From positions 1 to 5,966 of the forward strand of contig JAEYNI010000125.1 in NCBI GenBank assembly GCA_023412635.1: a DNA stretch of 5,966 nucleotides, read 5' to 3'. Within the stretch, counting starts at the first letter, position 1, and every line of letters starts with the position of its first letter. The position numbers were made by a program, and so were the translations under genes. Of this stretch, positions 5,892 through 5,966 are shown piece by piece. Origin of the DNA: Bacillota bacterium (GTDB lineage: Bacteria > Bacillota > Clostridia > Acetivibrionales > DSM-1351). The notes beneath the pieces are model-generated. The model saw only the letters and a program-made list of their open reading frames with translations. It did not search any database and was not told the origin of the DNA.

Positions 5892-5966
5892 TTACATTAC
5901 TCTTTTTGCACCAATATACTTACCGCGGTATTCAGATAAAGTTTGAATAATAACTTGTTTATTCGA
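5892..5966 (-). CDS. C-terminal 24 codons of an unidentified protein (cut by window edge)
   Basis: A minus-strand frame enters from the right edge, encodes SNKQVIIQTLSEYRGKYIG followed by AKRVM, and stops at TAA (5892-5894). The strong terminator begins 18 bases later, exactly where a gene end is expected, which is the main reason to believe this frame over the other five. The peptide is mixed charged and hydrophobic with a basic end, and has no motif I can assign to a family. It belongs to a separate transcription unit upstream of comEC. Confidence 0.65.
   Translation of the reverse strand, partial: SNKQVIIQTLSEYRGKYIGAKRVM

Noticed and set aside
5842..5949. Plus-strand frame starting with ATG inside the terminator
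   Set aside because: It begins in the hairpin, runs antisense to the C-terminal coding of the upstream gene, and has no ribosome binding site or familiar motif.

Overview
The window is AT-rich and every credible gene lies on the minus strand. It looks like part of a Clostridia (Firmicutes) chromosome. The reasons are base composition, strong purine-rich ribosome binding sites, and protein wording typical of low-GC Gram-positives in RecJ, HolA, ComEC and Apt. A cellulolytic-clostridia relative (Ruminiclostridium type) would fit, but that is inference from gene order and style, not proof.

In transcription order (right to left) the layout is as follows. The last 24 codons of an unrecognised gene (5892-5966) are followed by a strong intrinsic terminator (5849-5873). 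Next comes an AT-rich gap of about 300 bases with two pairs of 14-bp tandem repeats, an 11-bp-arm hairpin and a possible promoter. Then come comEC (3197-5554, DNA-uptake channel with a metallo-beta-lactamase-like domain), holA (2061-3089, clamp-loader delta subunit) and recJ (236-1999 or 2014, single-strand-specific 5'-3' exonuclease). The window ends in the first 46 codons of apt (1-140, adenine phosphoribosyltransferase), which run off the left edge.

The gaps inside the cluster are short (107, 46-61 and about 95 bases) and hold no terminator, so comEC-holA-recJ are probably co-transcribed, possibly reading into apt. Apt also has its own good sigma-A-type promoter just downstream of recJ. 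The cluster joins two neighbourhoods that are familiar separately in Firmicutes: comEC-holA and recJ-apt(-relA). The products deal with single-stranded DNA entry, clamp loading and single-strand degradation, followed by purine salvage.

Most of the window is ordinary housekeeping sequence and I see no evidence of a novel defence or mobile system. The most unusual structure is a set of three 31-bp imperfect tandem repeats (3131-3223). Each carries a TTAC-N-GTA(A/G) near-palindrome, and the array overlaps the comEC stop codon and fills most of the comEC-holA gap. A fourth, degenerate palindrome sits exactly one period further inside comEC.
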